A stretch of 64,000 bases of DNA from Sphingomonas sp. OK281. Its GTDB lineage: Bacteria > Pseudomonadota > Alphaproteobacteria > Sphingomonadales > Sphingomonadaceae. Below are positions 34,785-43,886 of this stretch, piece after piece. The stretch spans positions 806,001 through 870,000 of the forward strand of contig NZ_FOVZ01000002.1 of assembly GCF_900115295.1 (NCBI RefSeq), in the 5' to 3' direction. The notes under the pieces are model-generated. The model was not told the DNA's origin. It saw nothing but the letters and a program-made list of their open reading frames with translations, and searched no databases. Each line of letters opens with the position of its first letter. The stretch's first letter is position 1. Position numbers and translations under genes: made by a program.

Positions 34785-35366
34785 TTAGCCGCGGCAATCC
34801 TCGGTGACGCGTTCGATCTCGGCCCAGGCGGGGACGACGAGCGGTGGCAGTCCGGCCTGCTGGACGACGAACCGCCCGCGACTGAACCCCATCGCCTCCA
34901 GCAACGAATCGTTCGGCATCAGCGCAGCCGCGACATAGGGCGGCGTGCCTCCGGTCCGCTGTACGGACACGGCGCGCGTAACGCTCGACGTGCGGATTGT
35001 CAGCGGCGTCGGCGTACTGCCCGCGCGCGACAGATAGACCTGGCGCGCCGCCGTGTCGCAGCGCACCGTCAGCGAGGCATCGGCATTGGCCGGCCCGAAC
35101 AACGCGATCGAACCGCGCGCATCGCGGCGATACACCCACGTCCCCGGCGAATACGGCCAGTCGCGCCAGTCGGCAGCAATCGGTGCCGGACGCGGTGCCG
35201 GAGCAGCGGCCGGGGCCATAATGCGCGGCGGGGGCGGCGCTTTGGCCCGCGGTGGCGGCACGCAGCCCGCGATCGACGCGAGCGTCGCCAGACCGGCAAG
35301 CCGCGCGAGGACGAGGGGGCTGGCAAGCGATCGCAAGCCGACGAGGGAAGGGGACGGAGTGCGCAT
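34785..35366 (-). CDS. Hypothetical lipoprotein with proline-rich linker
   Basis: A 193-residue protein starting MRTPSPSLVGLRSLASPLVL, with lipobox IAGC at about residues 32-35, so it is probably anchored in the outer membrane. A Pro/Ala-rich linker (VPPPRAKAPPPPRIMAPAAA) leads to a soluble domain with WRDWPYSPGTWVYRRDARGS and two cysteines that could form a disulfide (VRCDTAARQVYLS; EDCRG at the end). It resembles a widespread sphingomonad type of unknown function, by general look only. No clear SD precedes ATG 35364-35366. Divergent from the PRC-barrel gene. Confidence 0.75.
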   Translation of the reverse strand: MRTPSPSLVGLRSLASPLVLARLAGLATLASIAGCVPPPRAKAPPPPRIMAPAAAPAPRPAPIAADWRDWPYSPGTWVYRRDARGSIALFGPANADASLTVRCDTAARQVYLSRAGSTPTPLTIRTSSVTRAVSVQRTGGTPPYVAAALMPNDSLLEAMGFSRGRFVVQQAGLPPLVVPAWAEIERVTEDCRG

Positions 35367-35478
35367 CGCACTGCTATGCGGCACGCCCGGCGGCCGCTCA
35401 AGTACGACGAAGAGCGTCAGGCGGGAACCGCCGCACGGTGATACCGGTTCAACGACGGAAGAAATCAGGAGAATGTCC

Positions 35479-35856
35479 ATGTCCGATACCGCCGCCCAGA
35501 CGCCCACCCAGCTGCTCGTCCAGTCGAACATCTCCGGCACGATGAAGGTCGAGAGCCGCGACGGGGACAATGTCGGCTCGGTCCACGCGTTCATGGTCCA
35601 CAAGGGCACCGGCCGCGTCACGCACGCCGTCCTCAGCCTCGGCGGCTTCCTTGGCATGGGCAAGAGCTTCTACCCGCTGCCGTATGCGCTCCTCCAGTTC
35701 GACGCCGTCCGCGACCTCTACGTCGTCACGATCGACAAGCGCGTCCTCGAAGGCGGCCCGAGCTGGGCAAACAACGCACCCGTCTTCGACCAGGCCTATG
35801 CCGACCGCGTCGCCAGCTATTACGGGTCGAACAGCGAAGACCTCGTCGTCGGCTAA
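35479..35856 (+). CDS. PRC-barrel domain protein
   Basis: A 125-residue soluble protein with a PRC-barrel at about 15-80 (NISGTMKVESRDGDNVGSVH then AFMVHKGTGRVTHAVLSLGG), the beta-barrel first seen in photosynthetic reaction centre H subunits and in RimM. Stand-alone PRC proteins are common in alphaproteobacteria and are often stress-linked, with unknown biochemical role. Of two ATGs two codons apart, the second (35479) has the better spacing to AGGAG. A hairpin at 35869-35895 separates it from convergent uvrB. Confidence 0.88.
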   Translation: MSDTAAQTPTQLLVQSNISGTMKVESRDGDNVGSVHAFMVHKGTGRVTHAVLSLGGFLGMGKSFYPLPYALLQFDAVRDLYVVTIDKRVLEGGPSWANNAPVFDQAYADRVASYYGSNSEDLVVG

Positions 35857-35868
35857 GCTCAATTTCGA

Positions 35869-35895
35869 CCGGTGCGGGTAAGTTGCCCGCACCGG
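35869..35895. terminator. Hairpin between convergent PRC-barrel and uvrB genes
   Basis: The 10-bp perfect stem CCGGTGCGGG / CCCGCACCGG has a 7-nt loop. No long T-run follows on either strand, so termination efficiency is uncertain; the position between convergent genes supports the call. Confidence 0.65.
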
Positions 35896-35907
35896 TGACG
35901 TCCGCGA

Positions 35908-38106
35908 TCACCGCGATCGCGAACCGCCCATCCGCATTTTCTGGCTCTTGCCGTAACGCGTTTTGCGCGTGCCGGGCTTGCCCTCGTTGGACCGCCCCAT
36001 GACCGGCGCCTTTTGCTGGTCGACCGGCAGGCCGAGTTCCTCGTTCTCCAACTGGCGGATTTCGTCGCGCAGTCGCCCGGCGGTCTCGAACTCCAGATCG
36101 CTCGCCGCCTTGCGCATCTGCTTCTCGAGGTCCTCGATATACGCGCGCAGGTTGTGGCCGACCATGTGCGGGCGATCCTCGTCGATCGGGATTGTCACCT
36201 GATCCTGGCTCGCGACGTGCGCGATGATATCGCCGATGTTGCGGCGGATCGTCGTCGGGGTGATGCCGTGCTCGGTGTTGTACGCGACCTGTTTCTCGCG
36301 GCGGCGCGAGGTCTCGTTCATCGCGCGCTCCATCGATCCGGTGACGCGATCGGCGTACAGGATCACGCGGCCGTCGACGTTGCGCGCGGCGCGACCGATC
36401 GTCTGGATTAGCGAAGTCTCGGAGCGCAGGAAGCCCTCCTTGTCCGCATCGAGGATCGCGACCAGCCCGCATTCGGGAATATCGAGCCCCTCGCGCAACA
36501 GGTTGATGCCGATCAGCACGTCGTACACGCCGAGCCGCAGGTCGCGGATCAGCTCGATGCGCTCCAGCGTCTCGACGTCGCTGTGCATGTAGCGGACCTT
36601 GATCCCCGCCTCGTGCATGTATTCGGTCAGGTCCTCTGCCATCCGCTTGGTCAGCGTCGTGACCAGCGTGCGATAGCCAAGCGCCGTCGTCTTGCCGACC
36701 TCGACGATCAGGTCCTGGACCTGTTCCTCGACCGGCTTGATCTCGACCGGCGGATCGATCAGCCCGGTCGGGCGGATGACCTGTTCGGCGAACACGCCGC
36801 CGGTTTGCTCCATCTCCCAGCTGCCGGGAGTCGCCGAGACATAGGTCGTCGGCGGCCGCATCGCGTCCCATTCGTTGAAGCGCAACGGCCGGTTGTCGAT
36901 CGCCGACGGCAGACGGAAGCCGTATTCGGCGAGCGTCAGTTTGCGACGGTGATCGCCGCGCGACATGCCGTTGATCTGGCCGATCGTAACGTGGCTCTCG
37001 TCGACGAACAGCAGCGCGTTGTCGGGGAGATATTCGAACAAAGTGGGTGGCGGTTCGCCGGGCATGCGGCCGGTCAGGAAGCGGCTGTAATTCTCGATCC
37101 CCGCGCAGGACCCGGTCGCCGCGATCATCTCGAGATCGAAGTTGGTGCGCTGTTCGAGCCGCTGCGCCTCCAGCAGCTTGCCCTCCAGCACCAGCTCCTT
37201 CAGCCGCTCTGCCAGTTCATGCTTGATCGCCTCGCCCGCCTGCTTGAGCGTCGGGCCGGGCGTCACGTAATGCGAGTTCGCATAGACGCGCACCGAGTTC
37301 AGCGACGCGACCTTCTTGCCGGTCAGCGGATCGAACTCGATGATCTCCTCGATATCGTCGCCGAAGAACGAGATGCGCCATGCGCTGTCCTCGTAATGCG
37401 ACGGGAAGATTTCGAGCGTGTCGCCCTTCACGCGGAAATTGCCGCGCTGGAACGCGGCGTCGTTGCGCTTGTACTGGAGCGCGACGAGCTTTCGCACGAT
37501 CTCGCGCTGGTCGACCGTCGTGCCCTTCTTGAGGTCGAAGATCATCGCCGAATAGGTCTCGACCGAGCCGATGCCGTACAGGCACGACACCGACGCGACG
37601 ATGATCACGTCGTCGCGTTCGAGCAGCGCGCGGGTGGCGGAATGCCGCATCCGGTCGATCGACTCGTTGGTCGACGATTCCTTCTCGATGTACGTATCCG
37701 ACCGCGCGACATACGCTTCGGGCTGGTAATAATCGTAATAGCTGACGAAATATTCGACCGCGTTGTCGGGGAAGAACGACTTCATCTCACCGTACAGCTG
37801 TGCGGCCAGGATCTTGTTCGGCGCGAGGATCAGCGCGGGGCGCTGGACTCGGTTGATGACGCTGGCCATCGTGAAGGTCTTGCCCGAGCCGGTGACGCCG
37901 AGCAGCACCTGATCCTTCTCGCCGTCGCCGATCGCGGAGACGAGTTCGGCGATCGCGGTCGGCTGGTCGCCCGCGGGTTCGTACTCGCTGACGAGGTTGA
38001 ACCGCTTTCCGCCCTCGACCTTGTCGGGGCGCGCGGTCGGGCGGTGCGGGACGAAGCTTTCGCCGGTTTCGGGCTCGGCGAGGCTGGTGCGGATCTGAAT
38101 GGCCAT
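35908..38106 (-). CDS. uvrB: Excinuclease ABC subunit UvrB
   Basis: UvrB is the damage-verifying helicase-like subunit of nucleotide excision repair; it loads onto DNA with UvrA and recruits UvrC. The 732 residues are slightly longer than E. coli UvrB. Walker A is GVTGSGKT (70-77), the beta-hairpin that clamps DNA is at [11 protein letters not shown], the helicase motifs run through DESHVTIGQ and [13 protein letters not shown], and a UVR domain that contacts UvrC is near 660-695 ([20 protein letters not shown]). The tail is basic ([18 protein letters not shown]). ATG 38104-38106 has no clear SD; a TTG lies just before it. Divergent from the ferredoxin reductase gene. Confidence 0.96.
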   Translation of the reverse strand: MAIQIRTSLAEPETGESFVPHRPTARPDKVEGGKRFNLVSEYEPAGDQPTAIAELVSAIGDGEKDQVLLGVTGSGKTFTMASVINRVQRPALILAPNKILAAQLYGEMKSFFPDNAVEYFVSYYDYYQPEAYVARSDTYIEKESSTNESIDRMRHSATRALLERDDVIIVASVSCLYGIGSVETYSAMIFDLKKGTTVDQREIVRKLVALQYKRNDAAFQRGNFRVKGDTLEIFPSHYEDSAWRISFFGDDIEEIIEFDPLTGKKVASLNSVRVYANSHYVTPGPTLKQAGEAIKHELAERLKELVLEGKLLEAQRLEQRTNFDLEMIAATGSCAGIENYSRFLTGRMPGEPPPTLFEYLPDNALLFVDESHVTIGQINGMSRGDHRRKLTLAEYGFRLPSAIDNRPLRFNEWDAMRPPTTYVSATPGSWEMEQTGGVFAEQVIRPTGLIDPPVEIKPVEEQVQDLIVEVGKTTALGYRTLVTTLTKRMAEDLTEYMHEAGIKVRYMHSDVETLERIELIRDLRLGVYDVLIGINLLREGLDIPECGLVAILDADKEGFLRSETSLIQTIGRAARNVDGRVILYADRVTGSMERAMNETSRRREKQVAYNTEHGITPTTIRRNIGDIIAHVASQDQVTIPIDEDRPHMVGHNLRAYIEDLEKQMRKAASDLEFETAGRLRDEIRQLENEELGLPVDQQKAPVMGRSNEGKPGTRKTRYGKSQKMRMGGSRSR

Positions 38107-38272
38107 CAAGGGGGAATATGGGGAACATACGGTGAGTCGGCAACGGCCACGGGACCTGTTTGGGCGATGCCAAGTTTAGCTGTTGTTGACCCGTCCGGCT
38201 CGCGCCCATAATGCGACCGTTTCGCAAGCCATCGATCCGCCAGCGCCCGCGCGCAGGCCAAGGAATAGACGC

Positions 38273-39103
38273 ATGACCGCCCCGACCGTCGAAGCAACCC
38301 GCGCGCCCGCGCTGATCCCCGAGACCCCCGCGTTCCTCAACGCCAAGGTTCTGTGGGTGCGTCACTGGAACGAACATCTGTTCAGCTTCGCGATCGAGCG
38401 GCCCTCGACCTTCCGCTTCCGCTCGGGCGAGTTCGTAATGATCGGTTTGCCCCAGGAAGGCGGCAAGCCGATCATGCGCGCCTATTCGATCGCGTCCCCG
38501 CATTATTCGGAAGAGCTCGAGTTCCTGTCGATCAAGGTCGAGGATGGCCCGCTGACCTCGAAGCTCCAGCTGATCCAGCCCGGCGACGAAGTGTATCTCG
38601 GCAAGAAGCCGACGGGTACGCTGGTGCTCGACGCGCTGCTGCCGGGGAAGCGGTTGTTCATGTTCTCGACCGGTACCGGCCTCGCGCCGTTCCTCAGCCT
38701 GATGCGCGATCCCGACGTCTATGCGGCCTACGAGCAGGTGATCGTCGTGCACAGCGTGCGCCGCGTGAGTGATCTCGCCTATCACGACGAGATGGCCGGG
38801 CTGCTGGCGGAGGACCCGCTGATCGCCGACGAGGCGCAGACGCAGTTCCACTACATCCCGACCGTGACCCGCGAGCCGTTCCGCACCACGCGGCGGATCG
38901 GTGCGCTGATCGAGGATGCGTCGCTGTTCGGCCACCCGGTCCGCGGTGAGCAGAAGCTCAACCCCGAGACCGACCGCGCGATGCTGTGCGGCTCGACCGA
39001 GATGATCAAGGAGTTCGCGGTGATGCTCGAGGGGCAGGGCTTCGAGGAGGGCGCGAATTCGAAGCCGGGTACGTTCGTGATCGAGCGCGCTTTCGTCGGC
39101 TGA
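38273..39103 (+). CDS. fpr: Ferredoxin--NADP+ reductase
   Basis: This FAD enzyme passes electrons between NADPH and ferredoxin or flavodoxin, often in oxidative stress defence and iron-sulfur repair. It has 276 residues. The FAD part shows FRSGEFVMIGLP, the motif MRAYSIASP (RxYS), and EDGPLTSKL; the NADP part shows FSTGTGLAPFLSLMRDP and CGSTEMIKEF, ending with the family-type VIERAFVG. The ATG has AAGGAATAGACGC upstream. It is monocistronic, with a type B repeat after the stop. Confidence 0.93.
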   Translation: MTAPTVEATRAPALIPETPAFLNAKVLWVRHWNEHLFSFAIERPSTFRFRSGEFVMIGLPQEGGKPIMRAYSIASPHYSEELEFLSIKVEDGPLTSKLQLIQPGDEVYLGKKPTGTLVLDALLPGKRLFMFSTGTGLAPFLSLMRDPDVYAAYEQVIVVHSVRRVSDLAYHDEMAGLLAEDPLIADEAQTQFHYIPTVTREPFRTTRRIGALIEDASLFGHPVRGEQKLNPETDRAMLCGSTEMIKEFAVMLEGQGFEEGANSKPGTFVIERAFVG

Positions 39104-39119
39104 TGGCGTTGAGCTTTGG

Positions 39120-39210
39120 GTTCCCCCGCGAAGGCGGGGGCCCAGGGATTACATCACCGTCGCATGCCGGGAGGGTTCGGCCCTGTTCCCCCGCCTTCGC
39201 GGGGGAACAG
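39120..39210. repeat. Type B palindrome with an enlarged centre
   Basis: GTTCCCCCGCGAAGGCGGGG ... CCCGCCTTCGCGGGGGAAC has type B arms, but the centre is replaced by about 50 bp beginning CCCAGGGATT and including CCGGGAGGGTTCGGCCCTG. It is 91 bp in all, unlike the 56-57 bp of the other copies. Confidence 0.85.
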
Positions 39211-39270
39211 CTAGTTGCGTCCCCCGCGTAACCCGCCGATATCGCTCCTTATTCATAAGAGGAGAGACCC

Positions 39271-39657
39271 ATGATCGGTTACGCGACGCTCGGCACCAAC
39301 GACATCGACTCGGCGCTGGCGTTCTACGACGCGCTATTCGCGACGGTCGGCGGCAAGCGCCTCATGCAGATGCCCGACGCCCGCCAGTTGACCTTCTACG
39401 GCGCGGGCCCCGACAAGCCGATGCTGGTGATCGGCAAGCCCTATGACGGCGCGGCCGCGACCGCGGGCAACGGCACGATGGTCGCGCTAGCGGCGGATTC
39501 GCGCGAGCAGGTCGACCAGGTCTACGCCAAGGCGATCGAACTCGGCGGCGCGGACGAAGGCGCCGCCGGCACGCGTGGACCCGAGGAAATGGGCTTCTAC
39601 GGCGCGTATTTCCGCGATCCGGACGGCAACAAGCTTTGCGTGTTCAAGATGGGGTGA
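39271..39657 (+). CDS. VOC/glyoxalase-like family protein
   Basis: A 128-residue single-domain member of the vicinal oxygen chelate fold. The two beta-alpha-beta units are visible (MIGYATLGTNDIDSALAFYD and VDQVYAKAIELGG...GFYGAYFRDPDGNKLCVFKMG). Members include glyoxalase I, dioxygenases and resistance proteins. The conserved DPDGN near the C-terminus is present; the N-terminal metal His of many enzymes is replaced here (GYATLG), so a metal enzyme is uncertain. It has a strong SD GAGGAGAGACCC. Function unknown. Confidence 0.88.
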   Translation: MIGYATLGTNDIDSALAFYDALFATVGGKRLMQMPDARQLTFYGAGPDKPMLVIGKPYDGAAATAGNGTMVALAADSREQVDQVYAKAIELGGADEGAAGTRGPEEMGFYGAYFRDPDGNKLCVFKMG

Positions 39658-39703
39658 GGTGCGGGCTGTGTTCGGCGCCTATCGCGTCCGAGCGGGTACA
39701 CCT

Positions 39704-39801
39704 CCCCGGCGAAGGCCGGGGCCCAGTTGGGTAACGTCGCTAACTTAACGCGGTCTTCCGTTACTGCGACCTTTCCAACTGGGCCCCGGCCTTCGCCGGG
39801 G
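39704..39801. repeat. Type A composite palindrome (98 bp), copy 5
   Basis: CCCCGGCGAAGGCCGGGG-CCCAGTTGGG and CCAACTGGGCCCCGGCCTTC-GCCGGGG; the middle carries CTTCCGTTACTGCGACC, in the orientation of the copy at 9681. Confidence 0.93.
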
Positions 39802-39838
39802 TGGTCGGATGGGAGGCCGGCGTTACTCTTCTTTCTCG

Positions 39839-39894
39839 TTGTTCTCCCGCGAAGGCGGGAGCCCAGTCTGGGTCCCCGCCTTCGCGGGGAAACA
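39839..39894. repeat. Type B composite palindrome, copy 6
   Basis: CTCCCGCGAAGGCGGGAG, centre CCCAGTCTGGG, then CCCCGCCTTCGCGGGG, flanked by TTGTT and AACA. It stands 37 bp right of a type A copy, again the A-B pairing seen at 9681/9796. Confidence 0.92.
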
Positions 39895-39948
39895 GGCTTA
39901 CTTGGTCGCAGGGGATACGCGCCGAACAACTCCGGGGTGACGGAAGAA

Positions 39949-41121
39949 TTAACGGAGTGCGCGAACCTGCGGCGTATCGAGACACTGCAACAAGGCCGCC
40001 CGAGCCATCGGCGTTACCGTCACCGGCTTTACATACCCCGCAACCGCCACCGGCCGCCCAATCGCCACCGGCGCGAACCCAGTCTGCCCCGTACACCGCA
40101 TCGCCGCCGCCAGTAGTTTCGGCGGCGTATCATACCCTTCGAACGACAGCCGGAACGTACCCCAGTGGATCGGGATCGCGTGCGCCGCGCCCAGTCGGCG
40201 ATAGACCTCGACCGCATCGACCGGTCCGATATGGCTGCCCGACTCCATCTGCCCATCGACGAACCGGAAGGCTCCAATCGGGATCAGCGCCAGCCGGATC
40301 GGTCCCAACGTTGCCGCTTCGCGCGGCCATTGGCCGTCGCCCATCCCGGTATCGCCCGCAAAGAACACATTCCCGCCCGGCAGCGTGACGACGAAGCTCG
40401 ACCACAAAGCGCGGTTGCGATCGGTGAACCAGCGGCTGCCCCAATGATGGTTGCGCGTCACGGTGACCGCGACGCCGGGCCTGATCGCCACCCGCTGACC
40501 CCAGTCGAGCGCGGTCGCCTGCGCGCCGGTCTGGCCGATCACGCTGTCGTTGCCCAAGCTCGTGACGATCCGCGGCCGATCTCGCTCCCACAGCCGCTTC
40601 AGCGTCGCCTTGTCGAGATGATCGTAGTGATTGTGGCTGACCAACACGAGGTCGATCCTGGGCAGCGCATCGAACGCGATCCCCGGCTCGGCGACACGAC
40701 GCGGGCCCGTGCCCAGCGGCCCGGCCTTCTCCGCCCAGACCGGATCGGTGAGGATGTTCAGCCCCTGCGTCTGGATCAGCACGCTGGCATGACCGACCCA
40801 GGTCACGACCATCCGCTCGCCCTCAACGCGGGCGGGCGGCGCGACGCGGTTCACCGCGACCGTCTTCGGCCACGCGGGGCGGCCATCGCTGCCGGTGAAA
40901 TAGCGCCAGAAGAAGCTCGCGCGACCACCGCCTGCGGGCTGGATCTGCTGCGTGTCGGCGTCGTTGTCGGGGTTGGCGAAGTGCGCACCATCGAAATGGC
41001 CGGTCGCCGGTCCGCGGTAATAGATGCGGTCGAGGAAGCGCGGCACGATCGTCACCGCCAAGGCGACGACCACGATCGCCAGCAGCACGACGCCCCCGAC
41101 GATCTTCAACACCAGACGCAC
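39949..41121 (-). CDS. MBL-fold metallohydrolase (NAPE-PLD-like), membrane-anchored
   Basis: A 390-residue protein with an N-terminal membrane helix (VLKIVGGVVLLAIVVVALAV), so the enzyme part probably lies in the periplasm. The zinc-binding motif SHNHYDHLDK is the HxHxDH of metallo-beta-lactamase folds; further ligands are in NHHWGSRW and FAGDTGMGDG, and IPIHWGTF. These and the VTWVGHASVLIQTQGLNILT segment match the NAPE-phospholipase D / UlaG-like subgroup. The substrate is unknown; lipid phosphodiester is a guess from the family. The start is GTG 41119-41121 with AGGGGA upstream. Divergent from the amidase gene. Confidence 0.88.
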   Translation of the reverse strand: MRLVLKIVGGVVLLAIVVVALAVTIVPRFLDRIYYRGPATGHFDGAHFANPDNDADTQQIQPAGGGRASFFWRYFTGSDGRPAWPKTVAVNRVAPPARVEGERMVVTWVGHASVLIQTQGLNILTDPVWAEKAGPLGTGPRRVAEPGIAFDALPRIDLVLVSHNHYDHLDKATLKRLWERDRPRIVTSLGNDSVIGQTGAQATALDWGQRVAIRPGVAVTVTRNHHWGSRWFTDRNRALWSSFVVTLPGGNVFFAGDTGMGDGQWPREAATLGPIRLALIPIGAFRFVDGQMESGSHIGPVDAVEVYRRLGAAHAIPIHWGTFRLSFEGYDTPPKLLAAAMRCTGQTGFAPVAIGRPVAVAGYVKPVTVTPMARAALLQCLDTPQVRALR

Positions 41122-41231
41122 GCCATTCCCCTATCCGTTGCTGATCCGTAACGCATCGTCTCGCGCATCGTTCAGACCGCTTGGCGCGGGAGCGCAACCC
41201 CGATAGCTTCCCGACAAAGGGGATTCAGAAA

Positions 41232-42812
41232 ATGCGTAAGGTTATCATCGGGCTATTGCTCGCAACCGCCGTTCCAGCCGTCGCGAGCGCAAAGACGGTC
41301 GCGGTCGAGGAACAGTCGATCGACCAGCTCCAGGCGGCGATGACCGCGGGTAAAGCAAGCAGCGTCGATCTCGTCCGCGCCTATCTCGCGCGGATCGCGG
41401 CGATGGATCGTAAGGGGCCGACTCTCCGTGCCGTCATCGCGCTCAACCCCGACGCGCTGGCGCAGGCCAAGGCGCTCGATGCCGAACGCAAGGCGGGGCG
41501 CGTCCGTGGTCCGCTCCACGGCGTGCCGGTGCTGATCAAGGACAATGTCGAGACCGCGGATGCGATGCCGACCACTGCGGGCAGCCTCGCGCTGAAGGAT
41601 AATCTCACGCGTCGGGACGCACCCGTCGTGGCGCAACTCCGCGCTGCGGGCGCGGTGATCCTCGGGAAGACCAACCTCAGCGAATGGGCGAACATCCGCT
41701 CGACCCGGTCGATGAGCGGCTGGAGCGCGGTTGGTGGCCTAGTCAAGAACCCCTATGCGCTCGACCGTACCGCGTGCGGATCGTCGAGCGGCTCGGGCGC
41801 AGCGATCGCGGCGAGCTTCGCGGCGGCGGCGATCGGGACGGAGACCGACGGCTCGGTGGTGTGTCCGTCGTCGCTCAACGGACTGGTCGGGTTGAAGCCG
41901 ACGTTGGGCCTCGTGAGCCGCACGCATGTCGTGCCGATCAGCCACAGCCAGGATACGCCGGGGCCCATGGCGCGCAGCGTCCGCGATGTCGCGACGCTGT
42001 TCTCGGCGATGATCGCGGCCGATCCTGCCGATGCCGCGACCGCGGGGGCAGGGGCTTACAAGCGCGACTATGCGGCCGGGCTGTCGACCAGCGCGCTGTC
42101 GGGCCTGCGCGTCGGCGTGATTCGGCCTGAGATGACCGCCGACCTTGCCGCGAAATACCAGACGGCGCTCGACGTACTGAAGGCCGCGGGCGCGGTGCTG
42201 GTCGAGGTGAAGCAGCCCAAGCTGGAAGGGCTTGGCGAGGCCGAACTGCTCGTTCTCCAGACCGAATTGAAGGCTGACTTGGACACCTATCTCGCCACCA
42301 CGCCGGGGGCGGTCAGCACGCGGACGCTAGATCAGGTCATCGCGTTCAACACGGCCAACGCGGCGACAGAAATGCCCTTCTTCGCGCAGGAGACGTTCGA
42401 GGCTGCGGCGAAGACCAAGGGTCTGGGCGACCTGGCCTACAAGGTGGCACGAGCGAAATCGCTGCGGCTGGCGGGCGCGGGGGGGATCGACGCGATGCTC
42501 AAGGCGGCGGGCGCTACCGTACTGGTCGAGCCGACCTACGGCCCCGCGTGGCTGAGCGAGCCTGTGTACGGCGATCAATATGGCGGGCCGAGTTCGAGCG
42601 GGCTGCCGGCGATCGCGGGCTACCCGAACCTCACCGTGCCGATGGGGCTGGTTCGTGGCCTGCCGGTCGGCCTGTCGTTCATCGCGACCGCGTATGGCGA
42701 TGCGGAAGTGCTCGGCGCCGGGTATGCCTATGAGCAAACCGCGGAGGCCCGCGTGGCGCCACGGTATCTGCCAACCGCCGCCGTAGGACCCGGTATGGAG
42801 GCTGCGCGCTGA
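41232..42812 (+). CDS. Exported amidase signature family enzyme
   Basis: A 526-residue amidohydrolase with a cleavable signal peptide (IIGLLLATAVPAVASA), so it is periplasmic. The Ser-cisSer-Lys triad is present: Lys103 in VPVLIKDNVE, and the serines in ACGSSSGSGAAIAASF. The usual partners GTETDGSVVCPSSLNGLVG and SHSQDTPGPMARSVRD follow. Members hydrolyse various amides; the exported type is often linked to peptide or aryl-amide scavenging. The exact substrate is unknown. ATG 41232 has AAAGGGG upstream; the earlier in-frame ATG at 41181 only adds a non-signal leader. Confidence 0.92.
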   Translation: MRKVIIGLLLATAVPAVASAKTVAVEEQSIDQLQAAMTAGKASSVDLVRAYLARIAAMDRKGPTLRAVIALNPDALAQAKALDAERKAGRVRGPLHGVPVLIKDNVETADAMPTTAGSLALKDNLTRRDAPVVAQLRAAGAVILGKTNLSEWANIRSTRSMSGWSAVGGLVKNPYALDRTACGSSSGSGAAIAASFAAAAIGTETDGSVVCPSSLNGLVGLKPTLGLVSRTHVVPISHSQDTPGPMARSVRDVATLFSAMIAADPADAATAGAGAYKRDYAAGLSTSALSGLRVGVIRPEMTADLAAKYQTALDVLKAAGAVLVEVKQPKLEGLGEAELLVLQTELKADLDTYLATTPGAVSTRTLDQVIAFNTANAATEMPFFAQETFEAAAKTKGLGDLAYKVARAKSLRLAGAGGIDAMLKAAGATVLVEPTYGPAWLSEPVYGDQYGGPSSSGLPAIAGYPNLTVPMGLVRGLPVGLSFIATAYGDAEVLGAGYAYEQTAEARVAPRYLPTAAVGPGMEAAR

Positions 42813-42819
42813 CCTGACG

Positions 42820-42948
42820 ATCCTCCCCCGCCAGGGAGGGGGGCACTGCAGGTGACGGAGGGGGAGGATACGGAGAACTGCTGTTTCGTATCCGCCCCCT
42901 CCGTCTGGCAAGCGCCAGTCACCCCCCGCGCGGGGGAGGATCGTCAGG
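42820..42948. repeat. Large inverted repeat between convergent genes
   Basis: GACGATCCTCCCCCGCCAGG (left) pairs with GCGCGGGGGAGGATCGTC (right); inner GACGGAGGGGGAGGATACGG pairs with GTATCCGCCCCCTCCGTC. The whole can fold as a long hairpin between the amidase gene and the convergent DUF4345 gene, overlapping the latter's last codons. It probably acts as a bidirectional terminator. Confidence 0.82.
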
Positions 42949-43339
42949 CGCGCGCCGCCCGCTTGGCAAAACTCCACTGCCACAGCATCAGCAACGGCAC
43001 GACCACCGTCTCCATCACCAGCCCGAGCACATGTCCCTGCGACGGCACCCCAACCGCCAGCAGCGAAATCCCGCGCGAAAGCCCGCCAACGACGATCAAC
43101 CCGCCGAGCAGCCGGAACCGCGGTCCCTTCCTCTCGATATCCGGAATACAGCTTAGAAAGCCCAGCCCGGTCGCGAAAAAGATCCCCGAGATATAGCGAA
43201 AATGGCTATCCAGATCGCGCGGCACGTCACTCAGATGACCGAAAGGCGCAGGGCCATGCAACACACCCTGTCCGCCTACGATCAGTGGCAACAGGCATGC
43301 GACCGCGACGACCGCCTGCAACACGCGTTTCTCGATCAC
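42944..43339 (-). CDS. DUF4345-like small membrane protein
   Basis: A 131-residue protein with four hydrophobic segments (about 6-24 LQAVVAVACLLPLIVGGQG; 47-66 YISGIFFATGLGFLSCIPDI; 73-93 RLLGGLIVVGGLSRGISLLA; 101-120 LGLVMETVVVPLLMLWQW), typical of DUF4345. Function unknown. The GTG start at 43337-43339 overlaps the stop of the upstream gene as GTGA, with AAGGAC in front, so the two are translationally coupled. Its C-terminal codons lie in the big inverted repeat. Confidence 0.82.
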   Translation of the reverse strand: MIEKRVLQAVVAVACLLPLIVGGQGVLHGPAPFGHLSDVPRDLDSHFRYISGIFFATGLGFLSCIPDIERKGPRFRLLGGLIVVGGLSRGISLLAVGVPSQGHVLGLVMETVVVPLLMLWQWSFAKRAARA

Positions 43340-43794
43340 GACAGGTCCTTCAGCAATTCCGGTCTGATGCGGAACGCGCGCAACGACATCCTGACCTCGA
43401 AAATGAACGAGACCAGCGCTGCGATCAGCAGGATCATCGCCAGGATGAAGCACAAGGCGACCGCCGTACCGAAATGTAGCTTGGCAAGCTCGGCGATGAA
43501 CAGCAGCGCGATCAGCACACAGGTCATGATCGCACTCGACACCGCTAGGAACAGCGCCGCGTTGATGATCGTCATCCGCCGGTCGAGCAACCGCAACTCC
43601 CAGCCGTAGCGAGTCCGATCGGCCGCCGAGAAATTGGGGTGCAACTGCTCCAATTTTCGCGCTCGGTCGATGACACGCGACAGGCGTCCCGCCAGCACGT
43701 TGAGCAACTGGCCGATGCCCGCGAGCATGAAGACCGGGGCCAGCGAGAGCTGGATCGTCTGGGCGATGGTCGAGATGGCGGGGATGATCGGCAT
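43336..43794 (-). CDS. DUF2721 family membrane protein
   Basis: A 152-residue inner-membrane protein. The N-terminal helix with PVFMLAGIGQLLNVLAGRLS, then RVIDRARKLEQLHP, and two closing helices (IINAALFLAVSSAIMTCVLI; AVALCFILAMILLIAALVSF) give the DUF2721 pattern. Function unknown. ATG 43792-43794 with TAGGA upstream is chosen; the open frame to 44193 runs antisense under the next gene. Coupled to the DUF4345-like gene. Confidence 0.87.
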   Translation of the reverse strand: MPIIPAISTIAQTIQLSLAPVFMLAGIGQLLNVLAGRLSRVIDRARKLEQLHPNFSAADRTRYGWELRLLDRRMTIINAALFLAVSSAIMTCVLIALLFIAELAKLHFGTAVALCFILAMILLIAALVSFIFEVRMSLRAFRIRPELLKDLS

Positions 43795-43886
43795 GATCCT
43801 ACCATGATGGGGAATACCCGATTGCAAAAGGGGGCGATTGTAAAAGAGCATGCAATCGTAACCTTCTGCGCGGTATCTAGCGGGCA